Positions 55,789 through 64,000 of a DNA stretch of 64,000 nucleotides are shown in pieces. The stretch is from Deltaproteobacteria bacterium (GTDB lineage: Bacteria; Desulfobacterota; Desulfuromonadia; Desulfuromonadales; Geopsychrobacteraceae). Location: positions 1 to 64,000 of the forward strand of contig JAJRQI010000008.1 in the NCBI GenBank assembly GCA_024280335.1. Direction: 5' to 3'. Both the position numbers and the translations under genes were made by a program. Within the stretch, counting starts at the first letter, position 1; each line of letters opens with the position of its first letter. The notes under the pieces are model-generated. The model did not search any database. It saw nothing but the letters and a program-made list of their open reading frames with translations, and was not told where the DNA came from.

Positions 55789-55794
55789 TATAAT
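55789..55794 (+). promoter_or_regulatory. Candidate -10 box for the first HEAT/HD-GYP cassette
   Basis: A perfect TATAAT lies 44 bases before the TTG start at 55838; the -35 region is poor. It overlaps the in-frame ATG at 55793, which argues against that ATG being the true start. Confidence 0.4.
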
Positions 55795-55837
55795 GAAAAG
55801 CCAACCCAAATATTTAAGTGCGCAAAAAGAGGACTCC

Positions 55838-58021
55838 TTGAACCCGAATCACAACCAAAAACCGCACCCGACTGCGGAGCTGCAGCCACTGGCCGATTTC
55901 ATCAACGAGCTGAATATCGCCCGGCGCAGCTTTTCACTCTACCCCCTGGAACACCCGCAGGTTGCCAGCAGTAACTCCAAAGCACTGCAAACGCTGCTGA
56001 AGCTGCACGAGCTGCGTGAGGAGCTGACACTCGGTGTCTCGCCGGAGACACTCTTTGTCGACCAGCAGTGGCTTGATAAAAATAATCGGGTTTACAACGA
56101 GTTCGCCCGCTTCCTCTTCGATCTCGGCGTCGCCTCGATCAGTTTCAAACGGGGGTTGGTCTTCACCGAGCTGCTGCGCTTCAACCAGCTGCTGCGAGGC
56201 GACCGGGACAGCATTGAAGATGCGGGCGGGTTTCCCGCACTGCTGCAGATGGCGCAGATCAACCATATCAAGATCACTCCCATCGACTACAGCGCCTTCA
56301 GAGCCAGAACCGGAGCAGGGGCTGACAGTGCCGGCCAGAAACCGCTCTGGGAAGGATTCCTGCAGGGATTGCTCAGCGACAGTCTGGATGCTCGCGGCGA
56401 CAGCGGTGACTGGCCCGGCCACCTCGATCCCTCGATCGTCGCCGAAGCGCTCAACCAGCGGCTGGCTGATGAAATCGCCGGAAGCGATGGCTACCAGCGG
56501 GTGGTCTCAACCCTGGTTGCCAAGCTGATTGAAACCGATCCGGAGCAGGATGAACTTCCCGGCCGAAAACTGGGCAGCCTGCTGGAGCAACTTGAGCCGA
56601 AGCTACGTGACAGCTTTTTGTCCAGCACCCTGGAAACTCTCGATCAGGTCCCGGCCGCAGCCGAGCAGGTCCTGGAAAACTTCCCGCAGGAACTGCTGAC
56701 AAAAACCCTAAACCTGCAGCAAAGCCGACAGCTGCACATCTCGAATCGACTGATCAACCTGGTCGGCAAACTCTCGACAACCCCGGCTCCGACTGCCGGT
56801 TACACGCAAAAACCGGATCCGGAATCGCTGGATGAAGAGGTCGTACTCGCCCGGTTGAACATCCTCTTCAACGAAGAGAACCAGGATCTCTACATGCCGG
56901 GAAGCTACCAGCATGCGCTGCGGGAGATCCTCGATAAGGATCAGCTCAACAACCTGCCCGAGGCAGAAAAGCTGGCACTCAAAGAAACCCTGGAGCAGCA
57001 ATCGATTGAACGACAGTGCTGCGCCATCATCTTTGAGCTGATCGACGGTCATCTCTCGGCAGAAAGTGAAATCGCCCTGCAGCAGAATCTGCTGGAACTC
57101 TCCCGCTTTTTTCTCGATACCGGCGACTTTACCGCCCTGCGGGAAATCTACCACCGCTGGTCAGGCTACCTGAACAGCAACCGGGCCCACGCCACAGTCT
57201 TTGATGAAACCCTGCTGACCAACCATACCCGCCTGGCCTTCATGGTCGAAGTCCTGGATGGAGTCGAGCTTTGGGGCAAGGAAAAGGTCGCGGAAATTTC
57301 TGCCTATATCGCAGCGGTCGGCGATGCCTACAGTGAACCGCTGATCGAACGTCTGGGGCTGGAGCAACAGCTGTCGCTGCGGCGGATCTGGATGAAACTG
57401 CTCGAAGGGATCGGCATCTCCGCACACCAGGCAATCATCCCGGGACTCAAAGACAAACGCTGGTATCTGGTGCGCAACCTGCTGATCATCCTCGGCCAGC
57501 AACCGGAACTCTCCTCAATGAAGGCGATCCAGCACCTGACCAACCATCCGCACCCCAAGGTGCGCCAGGAAGTCCTGCGAATTCTCTTTCGCCTGAACCC
57601 CGCCACCGCCAACCGCTTGTTGAAAAAAGAGCTCAGCAGCCATGATCCGGGTGCCCGACTGGCAGCTGTACAGCTGGCCGATTTAAGCCGCGATCCGGAT
57701 GTTCTGAGCAACCTTTTACAACTGCTGCAAGCCAAGCTGGACAGCGATTCAGACCTGGAATTAAAGAAACAGCTCTTAAGGACACTGGCCAGAATCGGCA
57801 ACCCGGACAGCTTGCCGACACTAAAACAGCTGCTGCAGAAAAAGGGCCTGCTCGTCTCGCGCCGGCAGAAACAGTTTCAACGGGAGATCATCGCCAGTCT
57901 TGCTGAATATCCACAGCAACGCGCCGAACCTCTGCTCAAGGAGTTGACCCGCAGTGGCAATCGGCAGCAGGCCAAACAGGCAACCGAGATGCTGCAACCA
58001 TCGGCAGGAGCGAGCCTATGA
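55838..58021 (+). CDS. HEAT-repeat protein, first copy of the HEAT/HD-GYP cassette
   Basis: A soluble 727-residue protein with no signal or membrane segment. Residues 1-160 form a domain starting F-I-N-E-L-N-I-A-R-R with L-Y-P-L-E-H-P-Q-V, also seen at the N-terminus of the HD-GYP partner downstream. A long helical middle is followed by HEAT-like repeats from about residue 540 (D-K-R-W-Y-L-V-R-N, N-H-P-H-P-K-V-R-Q-E-V-L, then two or three more). The TTG start has AGAGGA upstream and makes the N-terminus align residue for residue with the second copy (59430-61616); a longer ATG start is possible. It overlaps the HD-GYP gene by four bases. Probable scaffold or regulatory partner; function unknown. 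Confidence 0.8.
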   Translation: MNPNHNQKPHPTAELQPLADFINELNIARRSFSLYPLEHPQVASSNSKALQTLLKLHELREELTLGVSPETLFVDQQWLDKNNRVYNEFARFLFDLGVASISFKRGLVFTELLRFNQLLRGDRDSIEDAGGFPALLQMAQINHIKITPIDYSAFRARTGAGADSAGQKPLWEGFLQGLLSDSLDARGDSGDWPGHLDPSIVAEALNQRLADEIAGSDGYQRVVSTLVAKLIETDPEQDELPGRKLGSLLEQLEPKLRDSFLSSTLETLDQVPAAAEQVLENFPQELLTKTLNLQQSRQLHISNRLINLVGKLSTTPAPTAGYTQKPDPESLDEEVVLARLNILFNEENQDLYMPGSYQHALREILDKDQLNNLPEAEKLALKETLEQQSIERQCCAIIFELIDGHLSAESEIALQQNLLELSRFFLDTGDFTALREIYHRWSGYLNSNRAHATVFDETLLTNHTRLAFMVEVLDGVELWGKEKVAEISAYIAAVGDAYSEPLIERLGLEQQLSLRRIWMKLLEGIGISAHQAIIPGLKDKRWYLVRNLLIILGQQPELSSMKAIQHLTNHPHPKVRQEVLRILFRLNPATANRLLKKELSSHDPGARLAAVQLADLSRDPDVLSNLLQLLQAKLDSDSDLELKKQLLRTLARIGNPDSLPTLKQLLQKKGLLVSRRQKQFQREIIASLAEYPQQRAEPLLKELTRSGNRQQAKQATEMLQPSAGASL

Positions 58022-59163
58022 GTATCAATGATCAGGAACATCTGCAGCTGTTTATTCGCCACCTGACGACCGCCGCGACCAACGCCGCGCTTTATCACCT
58101 GGAGCACCTGCAGGTATTGCGCCTCTGCCGCAAGGCGCTGGAGCAGGTCAAAATCCTGCACACCAGCCACAACAGTCTGGTATTGAAAATTATCGAAGGG
58201 CGATTGATCTTTGCCAACAAACCGGCATCCCACAGTCTGGCCACCGAGCGACTGCATGAAGCGCTGCAGCTCCACAACATTTCTCATCTGCGCATCGAAC
58301 CGGGGGTTTACAGCGAAGAGCTGCTCGCGCTGGTCAGTATCATCAGCAAGCGACCCGACCAGAAAGCTGAGCTGATCGACAGCGAACATATCCATTTCGG
58401 CCAGGTCGAAGTGCGCTTCAGAAAAAAAAACCAGGTTTCCCAAGCGGCCCTGTTGGGGTTAGCAGAAATCGCCGCAACAGAGAAGGACCAGATTCTGGAG
58501 ATCTATGACGGTGTCCGTGACAAACAGCAACTCAAGGTCAGCGGCATCAACGATATTGTCAACGGCTTCATCAGCGCCTTCGGTAGCCACAGTGACTCTT
58601 TTCTGGCGATCGCCCCGTTGCGCTCGATGGATGAATACACTTACACCCATTCGACCAATATCTGCCTGCTCAATCTGGCCCAGGCCCGGCAGCTCGGCAT
58701 CGAAGGTCCGCTGCTGAATGAGATCGGCATCGCCGCCATGCTGCATGACGTCGGTAAAATGTTCATCGACCCGAAAATTCTCGGCAAAAGCGACAAGCTG
58801 AGCGAAGAAGAATGGCGGATCATGCAGCAGCATCCGCGAACGGGCGCAGAGTACCTGCTCAACACCCCCGGAGTTCCACGTCTGGCGGTCGTCACCGCCT
58901 TTGAACATCACATGCGCTATGACGGGACCGGCTACCCGAAAACCTCGCGCCCCTGGCCGCAGAATCTCAGTTCCTACATGACCGCCATTTCCGACACCTA
59001 CGATGCCATGCGCACCCATCGCAGCTACGAGGAATCGCTTGAGCCGGAGCAGATCAGCGAGATCATGCTGGGTCTTGCCGGCAGCAAACTCCACCCGCAA
59101 CTTACCGGCAGTTTTCTACAGGTTCTCAACAATCTGGACAGGGGTGCGCAGCAGTCGGTCTGA
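58018..59163 (+). CDS. HD-GYP domain phosphodiesterase, first copy
   Basis: A 381-residue cytoplasmic protein. The N-terminal half (about 1-130) repeats the partner's domain (F-I-R-H-L, L-Y-H-L-E-H-L-Q-V, E-H-I-H-F-G). The C-terminal half is an HD-GYP domain: H-S-T-N, M-L-H-D-V-G-K near residue 243, Q-H-P-R-T-G-A-E-Y-L, E-H-H-M-R-Y-D-G-T-G-Y-P and D-T-Y-D-A-M. All metal ligands and the GYP signature are present, so c-di-GMP hydrolysis to GMP is expected. The ATG overlaps the HEAT gene stop (ATGA), implying coupled translation and joint function. Confidence 0.88.
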   Translation: MSINDQEHLQLFIRHLTTAATNAALYHLEHLQVLRLCRKALEQVKILHTSHNSLVLKIIEGRLIFANKPASHSLATERLHEALQLHNISHLRIEPGVYSEELLALVSIISKRPDQKAELIDSEHIHFGQVEVRFRKKNQVSQAALLGLAEIAATEKDQILEIYDGVRDKQQLKVSGINDIVNGFISAFGSHSDSFLAIAPLRSMDEYTYTHSTNICLLNLAQARQLGIEGPLLNEIGIAAMLHDVGKMFIDPKILGKSDKLSEEEWRIMQQHPRTGAEYLLNTPGVPRLAVVTAFEHHMRYDGTGYPKTSRPWPQNLSSYMTAISDTYDAMRTHRSYEESLEPEQISEIMLGLAGSKLHPQLTGSFLQVLNNLDRGAQQSV

Positions 59164-59177
59164 TCTTTCCTGCGAAG

Positions 59178-59315
59178 TTGCTATTCAGCACGCCCGAATT
59201 TGGTGCTCTGGCAAGGCGCGAGCAGCGCAGAAGCGGAGCATACATGGCTATGTGAGCATTTGAGCAGCACAGCAACGCCGCCAGAGTGCCGAAGGCGGGA
59301 TGTGCTGAATAGCAA
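59178..59315. repeat. Fold-back intergenic repeat, copy B (138 bp), between the two cassettes
   Basis: Terminal inverted repeats TTGCTATTCAGCAC (59178-59191) and GTGCTGAATAGCAA (59302-59315) match perfectly over 14 bp. Inside, GGTGCTCTGGC pairs with GCCAGAGTGCC using G-U pairs, and GGCG with CGCC. The unit is the reverse complement of copy A (37847-37982) with scattered changes. It begins 14 bases after the first HD-GYP stop. No coding potential. Confidence 0.78.
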
Positions 59316-59346
59316 CCCTGCGAACAGGTTTGCCTGTAACCTTAAC

Positions 59347-59376
59347 TTGTTGCCGAAGGATGACGAATGGTATAAA
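59347..59376 (+). promoter_or_regulatory. Candidate promoter of the second HEAT/HD-GYP cassette
   Basis: TTGTTG (59347-59352) and TATAAA (59371-59376) with an 18-base spacer, 53 bases before the TTG start. A small ACAGG-TTTG-CCTGT inverted repeat (59324-59337) lies just upstream and could be an operator. Confidence 0.4.
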
Positions 59377-59429
59377 TAGACCTGCTCGTTATCGGCTGAA
59401 AATATCTGTTCATCCACAATGGGGGAAGC

Positions 59430-61616
59430 TTGACTCAACAGGACAAACCGAACGTAGAGGGCGACTTGGACACACAGGTCCTGGCCAATTTCATCTACGA
59501 ACTGAATATTTCACGTCGCCACCTTTCGACCTACCCGCCCGGTCATCCGATGATTGCCAGCGCCACCGAAAAGGTTCTGGCCCTGCTCGACCAGCTCTTC
59601 GAGTTCCGGGAAACGCTCACCCTCGGCATTGCCAAAAATGCCCTGCTGTTCGAGCAGCGCTGGCTCGATAAAAACAACCCGGTCTATCGTGATTTTGCCG
59701 CCGCCCTGTCCAAGGCCGGGATTGCCGCGATCCATTTTCACCGGCAACCGACCGGGGCTGAACTGAACAGTGTCAACCAGCTGCTGCGCTCGGACCGACA
59801 GACGATTGCCGCCGGCGGCGGCTACCCAACCCTGCTGCAGCAGTTGCGGGTCAGCCATATCGAGATCACCCCGGTCGATTACAACGCCCTTCATACCACC
59901 GATGAAGACCGGCTGGAGGTCGGCAGCAAGCCACTGCCGCTCTGGCATGATTTCCTTGACGGTCTGCTCGACGATTCCCTCGATTCAACCGGCGGGTCGG
60001 GACAGAGAGATCAAAAGTTCGATCCGAAGATCGTCGCCGAAATTCTCAACCACCGGTTTACCGACGGCGGGGAGGGAGAGCAGCAGAACTACGACCAGGC
60101 AATCTCCTCCTTTCTCGGCAAGTTGCAGAGTTTTGATCAGCAGGACCAGCTCAGCAACCAGTTCGGAACCCTGATCAACCAGTTGAATCCGGAGCTGAAA
60201 CGGCAATTTTTAAACAGCACCTTTCGCAATCTGGACAATCAACAGGAATCAGGAAAAGAACTGCTGGAAAACTTCCCCACCGAACTGGTGCTCGCTTCGC
60301 TGGAAGAAGCCAACCAGAAGCGGCTCAACATCTCCGGAACCATGATCAACCTGCTCGGCAAACTCTCGGAACATCACCAGAAAGAGAGTCGTCAATCGCT
60401 GACCAGCGGCAAGGTTCGACCGGCGGAAGATGCTGCACAGCAACAGCATCTCCGCACCATCTTCCGGGAGGAAGAAACCGAAAAATTCACCCCCGAATCC
60501 TACCAGCAAACCCTCAATACGATCGTCTCTTTCGACTCGGAGCTGCAGCTTCCGGAGGCCGAAGCACAAGCGCTGCGGCAAAGCATGACAGAGCAGTCGA
60601 TTGAACAGCACTGCTCATCGATCATTTTCCAATTGATGGAGGATGAACTGACTGATGAGCAGTACCACGGCCTGCAGCGCAACCTGATCGACCTGGCCGA
60701 ATATTTTCTTGAGGTTGGTGATTTTACCGGGTTACGCCAACTGCATTGCAGCCTGCTGGACTACTGCCGGCGTAATCCGCAGAAAAACCCGGAACATACC
60801 GCCAAACTACTGGAAACACTTCAGAGTTCGGATTTTCAACAAGAGGTACTGGATAACCTGCAACGCTGGGGACAGGAGAAACAGCAGCAGATCCATGACT
60901 ACCTGCAGGCGACCGGTGAAGCCTTTGCCGAAACCCTGGTAACGCGGCTGGCCGATGAACCGAGTCAAACGTTACGGCGCTTCTATCTCAATGTTCTGGT
61001 CACTATGGGCAGTTCCGCTCACCCGGCCATTTATGCCGCCCTGCAGGATAAACGCTGGTATCTGCTGCGCGACCTGCTTGCCGTGCTGCGGATGCAGAAA
61101 GTGCCGATCGAGCTGGCAAAAATTCTCCCCCTGGAAAACCATCCGCACCGGCGCGTCAGTCAGGAAGTCCTGAAGCTGCTGTTTCAAAAAGACCCCGGCC
61201 GCGCCGACAGCCTGCTGCTCAAGCAACTCAACGGCAGTGATACCGAACTGCGTCTACACGCGATACAACTGGCCGAGTTGAGTAAAGACCCGGCGATTAT
61301 TCAACGGCTGATCGACTTGCTGAGCAGCGAGAAGCTGACCGAGGAGAGTCTGCCGCTGAAAATTCAGATCCTTAAAACCCTTGGAATTACCGGCCGGGAA
61401 GAGGTACTGCCGACGCTCGAAAAACTGCTCTTTTCCGGCAAGTATTTCGGCTCTTCGCGCCTGCAGCAGTTGCAAAAGGAGATCCTCGGCCAGCTCGACA
61501 ACTATCCCTATCAGGCGATCAAACCGCTGCTGCAGAAGCTGGTGTTGGCGCGCCGCGGCGAACTGTCGAAGCTCGCCACGGAAAAATTACGTCAACTGGC
61601 CAGGAGCTCGCCGTGA
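59430..61616 (+). CDS. HEAT-repeat protein, second copy of the cassette
   Basis: A soluble 728-residue paralogue of the protein at 55838-58021, similar from end to end: F-I-Y-E-L-N-I-S-R-R at the start, W-L-D-K-N-N-x-V-Y, E-N-F-P-x-E-L in the middle, E-Q-S-I-E and I-I-F-Q-L-M-E, then HEAT-like repeats from about residue 540 (D-K-R-W-Y-L-L-R-D, N-H-P-H-R-R-V-S-Q-E-V-L). Divergence is spread evenly rather than confined, which points to an old duplication. The start is TTG behind GGGGGA. It overlaps its HD-GYP partner by four bases (GTGA). Function unknown. Confidence 0.8.
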   Translation: MTQQDKPNVEGDLDTQVLANFIYELNISRRHLSTYPPGHPMIASATEKVLALLDQLFEFRETLTLGIAKNALLFEQRWLDKNNPVYRDFAAALSKAGIAAIHFHRQPTGAELNSVNQLLRSDRQTIAAGGGYPTLLQQLRVSHIEITPVDYNALHTTDEDRLEVGSKPLPLWHDFLDGLLDDSLDSTGGSGQRDQKFDPKIVAEILNHRFTDGGEGEQQNYDQAISSFLGKLQSFDQQDQLSNQFGTLINQLNPELKRQFLNSTFRNLDNQQESGKELLENFPTELVLASLEEANQKRLNISGTMINLLGKLSEHHQKESRQSLTSGKVRPAEDAAQQQHLRTIFREEETEKFTPESYQQTLNTIVSFDSELQLPEAEAQALRQSMTEQSIEQHCSSIIFQLMEDELTDEQYHGLQRNLIDLAEYFLEVGDFTGLRQLHCSLLDYCRRNPQKNPEHTAKLLETLQSSDFQQEVLDNLQRWGQEKQQQIHDYLQATGEAFAETLVTRLADEPSQTLRRFYLNVLVTMGSSAHPAIYAALQDKRWYLLRDLLAVLRMQKVPIELAKILPLENHPHRRVSQEVLKLLFQKDPGRADSLLLKQLNGSDTELRLHAIQLAELSKDPAIIQRLIDLLSSEKLTEESLPLKIQILKTLGITGREEVLPTLEKLLFSGKYFGSSRLQQLQKEILGQLDNYPYQAIKPLLQKLVLARRGELSKLATEKLRQLARSSP

Positions 61617-62779
61617 ACAATGACCGAACCCAGGAGATCCTCTCCTTTATCCGGCGCTTGACCACCGCTGTCGCTACCGCCACGCTGTACGATCAGCAAC
61701 ATCAACAGGTCAACTATCTCTGCCGGCTGGCGCTGCAACATCTGCAGCAGATCTTTACCGATCAGGAAGAGGTTTCACTGCTGCTGGTCGAAGGCGAACT
61801 GATCTTCGACAACGCTCCGCTGGAGACCGACCTGGCGGTCGGCAAGTTGATTAGCGCCCTGCAGCAGCGCGGCATCGGCCACCTGAAATTCCGCAGCGGC
61901 CTACCGCAAGCGGAGTTGCTCGAACTGATCGTCATCCTGCTGCCGAAAGGGTTGCAGGCAAAGGAGATCAGCTCCAGCGAACATATCCGTTTCGGCCGGG
62001 TCGAAGTCCACAGCCGGAGTGTGGAGCAGGGCGACAGCATCGGTGAGCTGTTTCAACAGTTCCCGGAACTGGCTGAGGTTGAGAGTCTGGAGCTGAGCAA
62101 GTTCATGGACCTCTACCAGAGCGTCCGCGCCGGCCGCCGACTGAACGTCCGCGGACTGAGCGAAATTGTCGGCAGCTTCGTCAACGCCTTCTCCGAGCAG
62201 GGCAACCCGCTGATCGCTTTGGCGCCGCTACGCAATATGGACGAGTACACCTACACCCACTCGACCAACGTCTGCATTCTCAACATCGCCCAGGCACGGA
62301 TGCTCGGCATCGAAGGACAAGCGTTGCATGACATCGGCATTGCCGCCATGCTGCACGACATCGGCAAGCTGTTCGTGCCGCAGGAGATCCTGCAGAAACC
62401 GGGCAAGCTGGATGACAAAGAATGGGAGTTGATACGGGATCATCCACGGCTCGGTGCCGAATATCTGGTCAATACCCCTGGCATCCCGCGGTTGGCGGTG
62501 ATTACTGCCTATGAACACCATCTGCGCTACGATCAGAGCGGCTATCCTAAAGTGCCGAAAAACTGGCGGCAGCATCCGACCAGCCAGATGACGACAATCT
62601 CCGATTTCTTTGATGCCCTGCGCACCCACCGTTCCTACCGGCTCGGCATGGATCTGGACAAAATATCCGCGATCATGCTCGAAGAAGCAGGGACCGCCCT
62701 CCACCCGCTGCTGACCCGCAACCTGCTCAAAACGGTACAGAAGCTCGACCAGCAGGGCCAGCTCAATCTGCGCCACTAG
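61613..62779 (+). CDS. HD-GYP domain phosphodiesterase, second copy
   Basis: A 388-residue paralogue of the protein at 58018-59163. The N-terminal domain has F-I-R-R-L-T-T-A, Q-H-Q-Q-V and E-H-I-R-F-G. The HD-GYP half has H-S-T-N, M-L-H-D-I-G-K near residue 245, H-P-R-L-G-A-E-Y-L and E-H-H-L-R-Y-D-Q-S-G-Y-P; the metal site and GYP are retained, although D-G-T-G-Y-P has become D-Q-S-G-Y-P. The two copies differ most in their N-terminal domain and linker, so they may answer to different inputs. The start is a GTG overlapping the HEAT gene stop. Confidence 0.88.
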   Translation: MNNDRTQEILSFIRRLTTAVATATLYDQQHQQVNYLCRLALQHLQQIFTDQEEVSLLLVEGELIFDNAPLETDLAVGKLISALQQRGIGHLKFRSGLPQAELLELIVILLPKGLQAKEISSSEHIRFGRVEVHSRSVEQGDSIGELFQQFPELAEVESLELSKFMDLYQSVRAGRRLNVRGLSEIVGSFVNAFSEQGNPLIALAPLRNMDEYTYTHSTNVCILNIAQARMLGIEGQALHDIGIAAMLHDIGKLFVPQEILQKPGKLDDKEWELIRDHPRLGAEYLVNTPGIPRLAVITAYEHHLRYDQSGYPKVPKNWRQHPTSQMTTISDFFDALRTHRSYRLGMDLDKISAIMLEEAGTALHPLLTRNLLKTVQKLDQQGQLNLRH

Positions 62780-62826
62780 CCTTTCTGCCAACCCGCGACC
62801 AACAGTTAGAAGCTGCCGTTGTTGCA

Positions 62827-62855
62827 CTTGCCGCTGCCGCCGCAATCATGTATAA
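62827..62855 (+). promoter_or_regulatory. Candidate promoter of the ABC-F gene
   Basis: TTGCCG (62827-62832) and TATAAG (62850-62855) with a 17-base spacer, about 110 bases before the start codon at 62966. Confidence 0.45.
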
Positions 62856-62965
62856 GGCCTGAAAGCCAACCTTGATAGCGGCCATCTGATTCTTTTTGAG
62901 AGTGCTTCAACCTTCGGGATACAGAAGCCTACGACTTTCCCCGTTTTTTCCAAGGACAATCAACC

Positions 62966-64000
62966 ATGAGTGAAGACAGCAAAAAAATCATCTATTCGAT
63001 GATGCGAGTCAGTAAACACTACAACAAACAGCCGATCATCAAGGACATCTCCCTCTCCTACTTCTACGGTGCCAAAATCGGCGTGCTCGGCTTGAACGGT
63101 TCGGGTAAATCGACCCTGCTGAAAATCATGGCCGGGGTCGACAAGGAGTTCAACGGCGAGGCGGTACTCTCCGAAGGCTACAGCGTCGGTTATCTGGAGC
63201 AGGAACCGCAGCTGGATGAACAGAAGACCGTCCGTGAAGTGGTGCAGGAAGGAGTGCAGGAGATCGTCGACCTGCTGGGGGAATTCGAGGAGATCAACAA
63301 CGCCTTCGCCGATCCTGATGCCGACATGGATAAACTGCTGGCCCGACAAGCGCTGGTGCAGGACCGGCTGGACGCGGCCGATGCCTGGGATCTCGACTCA
63401 CGCCTGGAGCTGGCCGAAGAGGCGTTACGCTGCCCGGCTCCCGACACCTCGATCAAGGTGCTTTCCGGCGGCGAGAAACGTCGCGTTGCGCTCTGCCGTC
63501 TGTTGCTGCAAAAACCGGATATTCTGCTGCTCGATGAGCCGACCAACCACCTGGACGCCGAGACCGTCGCCTGGCTGGAGCAGCATCTGCAGCGCTACCC
63601 CGGCACGGTGATCGCCGTCACCCATGATCGTTACTTCCTCGACAATGTCGCCGGCTGGATTTTAGAGCTGGATCGCGGCCAGGGAATTCCCTGGAAGGGC
63701 AACTATTCGAGCTGGTTGGAGCAGAAACAGGAGCGGCTGCGCAAGGAAGAGAAGTCGGAAAGCAAGCGACAGCAAACCTTGCAACGCGAGCTGGAGTGGA
63801 TCCGCATGTCGCCGAAGGGACGGCACGCCAAGGCTCAGGCACGGATCAACTCCTACGAGGAGCTGCTCGGCAACGAAGCCGCAGCAAAAGAACAGCAGAT
63901 GGAGATCTACATTCCACCGGGGCCACGTTTGGGCGGTGTCGTAGTGGAAGCCAAAGAGGTCAGCAAGGCGTTCGGTGAGCGATTGTTGATCGACAATTTC
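62966..64000 (+). CDS. ettA: Energy-dependent translational throttle protein EttA (ABC-F), 3' end outside window
   Basis: Ribosome-associated ABC-F ATPase that gates the first elongation step according to ATP level. The first 345 codons are present. The first ABC domain has Walker A G-L-N-G-S-G-K-S-T near residue 37, signature L-S-G-G-E-K-R-R and Walker B L-L-L-D-E-P-T-N-H-L-D-A-E. The interdomain linker (W-I-R-M-S-P-K-G-R-H-A-K-A-Q-A-R) is of the EttA type, and the second ATPase domain is just starting at the window edge. AAGGA lies nine bases before the ATG. Confidence 0.92.
   Translation, partial: MSEDSKKIIYSMMRVSKHYNKQPIIKDISLSYFYGAKIGVLGLNGSGKSTLLKIMAGVDKEFNGEAVLSEGYSVGYLEQEPQLDEQKTVREVVQEGVQEIVDLLGEFEEINNAFADPDADMDKLLARQALVQDRLDAADAWDLDSRLELAEEALRCPAPDTSIKVLSGGEKRRVALCRLLLQKPDILLLDEPTNHLDAETVAWLEQHLQRYPGTVIAVTHDRYFLDNVAGWILELDRGQGIPWKGNYSSWLEQKQERLRKEEKSESKRQQTLQRELEWIRMSPKGRHAKAQARINSYEELLGNEAAAKEQQMEIYIPPGPRLGGVVVEAKEVSKAFGERLLIDNF

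Overview
The window looks like chromosomal DNA of a Gram-negative bacterium of the Desulfuromonadales type (Geobacter, Pelobacter or Desulfuromonas relatives; former Deltaproteobacteria). The reasons are gene order and family choice: kdsA-kdsD-kdsC-lptC-lptA-lptB-rpoN-hpf followed by ptsN, hprK, rapZ and a mannose-type PTS; rpsF-rpsR-DUF2232-rplI-dnaB; a K+-dependent membrane pyrophosphatase; a metal-type KdsA; TRAP transport behind a sigma-54 promoter; and many c-di-GMP proteins. The assignment is inference from synteny; no 16S gene is present.

Layout. 1-1000 is accessory debris: the end of an IS630-family transposase abuts a 5'-truncated hicA toxin with an intact hicB antitoxin, followed by an ISL3-family transposase remnant. 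1070-16840 is mostly minus strand: dnaB; rpsF-rpsR-DUF2232-rplI; a nickel/cobalt ECF-type transporter (nikK, a split nikL, nikM, nikQ and a fused double ATPase with a histidine-rich tail); ychF; hppA; pth-rplY-prs; tRNA-Gln; ispE. 17078-30000 is mostly plus strand: a sigma-54-type promoter driving two DctP-like proteins and DctQM; a small anchored protein; c-di-GMP signalling proteins; a cyclophilin; mntP; and the agmatine-to-putrescine pair aguA-aguB. 30091-55660 is minus strand: metK and the PTS block, envelope lipid and LPS genes (ptsN to pyrG, kdsB), an NptA-type phosphate transporter, and phoH-pgpH-ybeY-corC-lnt. 55838-62779 is plus strand and holds a two-gene cassette present twice in tandem: a ~727-residue HEAT-repeat protein followed, with a 4-base overlap, by an HD-GYP phosphodiesterase. 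An EttA-type ABC-F gene runs off the right edge.

How the genes work together. KdsD, KdsA, KdsC and KdsB make and activate KDO, and LptC, LptA and LptB export LPS. EI, HPr, EIIA, EIIB, EIIC, EIID, HprK, PtsN and RapZ form a complete phosphorylation and regulation set. PhoH, PgpH, YbeY, CorC and Lnt form the usual envelope/RNA-processing neighbourhood. Second-messenger turnover is prominent: one GGDEF protein, one REC-PAS-GGDEF-EAL protein, two HD-GYP proteins and a PgpH-type c-di-AMP hydrolase.

The most interesting items are the duplicated HEAT/HD-GYP cassette, whose two partner proteins appear to share the same N-terminal domain; a ~137-bp fold-back repeat present twice in inverted orientation, with paired changes in its terminal stem; a degenerate DctP paralogue preceding a normal one; the split nikL; and several other structured intergenic repeats. 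Start codons were chosen from ribosome-binding sites, overlaps and family length, and are often shorter than the longest open frame.
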